The notes beneath the pieces are model-generated. The model did not search any database. It was not told the DNA's origin and was given only the letters and a program-made list of their open reading frames with translations. This document shows positions 5,475 to 5,486 of a DNA stretch of 5,486 bases, piece after piece (the stretch's first letter is position 1; the number at the start of each line of letters is the position of its first letter). The position numbers and the translations under genes were made by a program. Location of the stretch: NCBI GenBank assembly GCA_031285525.1, contig JAITWB010000140.1:1-5486 (forward strand), given 5' to 3'. The DNA is from Spirochaetaceae bacterium. GTDB lineage: Bacteria > Spirochaetota > Spirochaetia > Treponematales > Treponemataceae.

Positions 5475-5486
5475 GGTTTAGTCACC
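5475..5486 (-). repeat. Candidate right terminal inverted repeat of the IS
   Basis: Read on the minus strand from the window edge, GGTGACTAAACC lies 22 nt before the transposase ATG and mirrors the left end at 9 of 12 positions. It may continue beyond the window. Confidence 0.4.

Larger units (their letters stand above)
4559..5486 (-). mobile_element. Decayed IS element with DDE transposase remnant
   Basis: The element is defined by a broken transposase gene (4692-5452) and two possible end repeats: GGTAACTACTCC at 4559-4570 and, on the other strand, GGTGACTAAACC ending at 5486, identical at 9 of 12 positions. That makes about 928 bp if the right end is complete, short for an element of this type because the transposase has lost internal segments. 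The 4559-4691 stretch left of the gene is non-coding. The flanking target duplication cannot be checked because the right flank lies outside. Confidence 0.65.

Noticed and set aside
1..5486. CRISPR array, tRNA, rRNA or a multi-gene defence system
   Set aside because: No regularly spaced direct repeats, no cloverleaf or rRNA-like stretch, and the only DNA-modifying gene is a lone methyltransferase.

Overview
The window looks like a bacterial chromosome segment of medium GC content. The presence of signal peptides, intrinsic terminators and Shine-Dalgarno sites is ordinary, and the HisF sequence style ([17 protein letters not shown]) recalls spirochaetes or deltaproteobacteria. A treponeme-like spirochaete is my tentative guess from sequence feel only; no marker gene settles it.

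Layout. At the left edge, on the minus strand, lie hisH (254-955) and the start of hisF (cut by the window edge), the two subunits of imidazole glycerol phosphate synthase of histidine synthesis. They are three bases apart and surely co-translated. Diverging from hisH is a plus-strand gene for a stand-alone beta-class DNA methyltransferase of the DpnA/HinfI type (1067-1897), with no restriction enzyme beside it. Its leader carries three copies of a GATACT motif that can form two mutually exclusive hairpins. Next comes a plus-strand gene for an exported DUF1028 (Ntn-hydrolase-like) protein with an unusual three-helix membrane tail (1966-2988). A perfect 12-bp hairpin (3042-3090) sits between it and the convergent minus-strand gene for a permease of the ArsB/NhaD/SLC13 superfamily (3103-4383).

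Upstream of the permease is a long hairpin (4425-4487) followed by eight U on the minus strand. Three of its four DNA mismatches become G-U pairs only in the minus-strand RNA, so it looks like a leader terminator or attenuator. Overlapping it on the plus strand is a short open frame carrying a CxxxCxxC radical-SAM-like motif, cut off just after the motif. The cut coincides with the proposed left end of a decayed insertion sequence (4559 to at least 5486), whose transposase has frameshifts and internal deletions that removed catalytic segments, and whose proposed right terminal repeat is the last 12 bases of the window.

How the parts fit: histidine synthesis, DNA methylation, a surface hydrolase and an ion/anion permease show no obvious common pathway. 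I do not see a defence system, CRISPR array, tRNA or rRNA. The points most worth following are the membrane-anchored DUF1028 protein, the methyltransferase leader, the strand-asymmetric hairpin and the interrupted radical-SAM-like gene.
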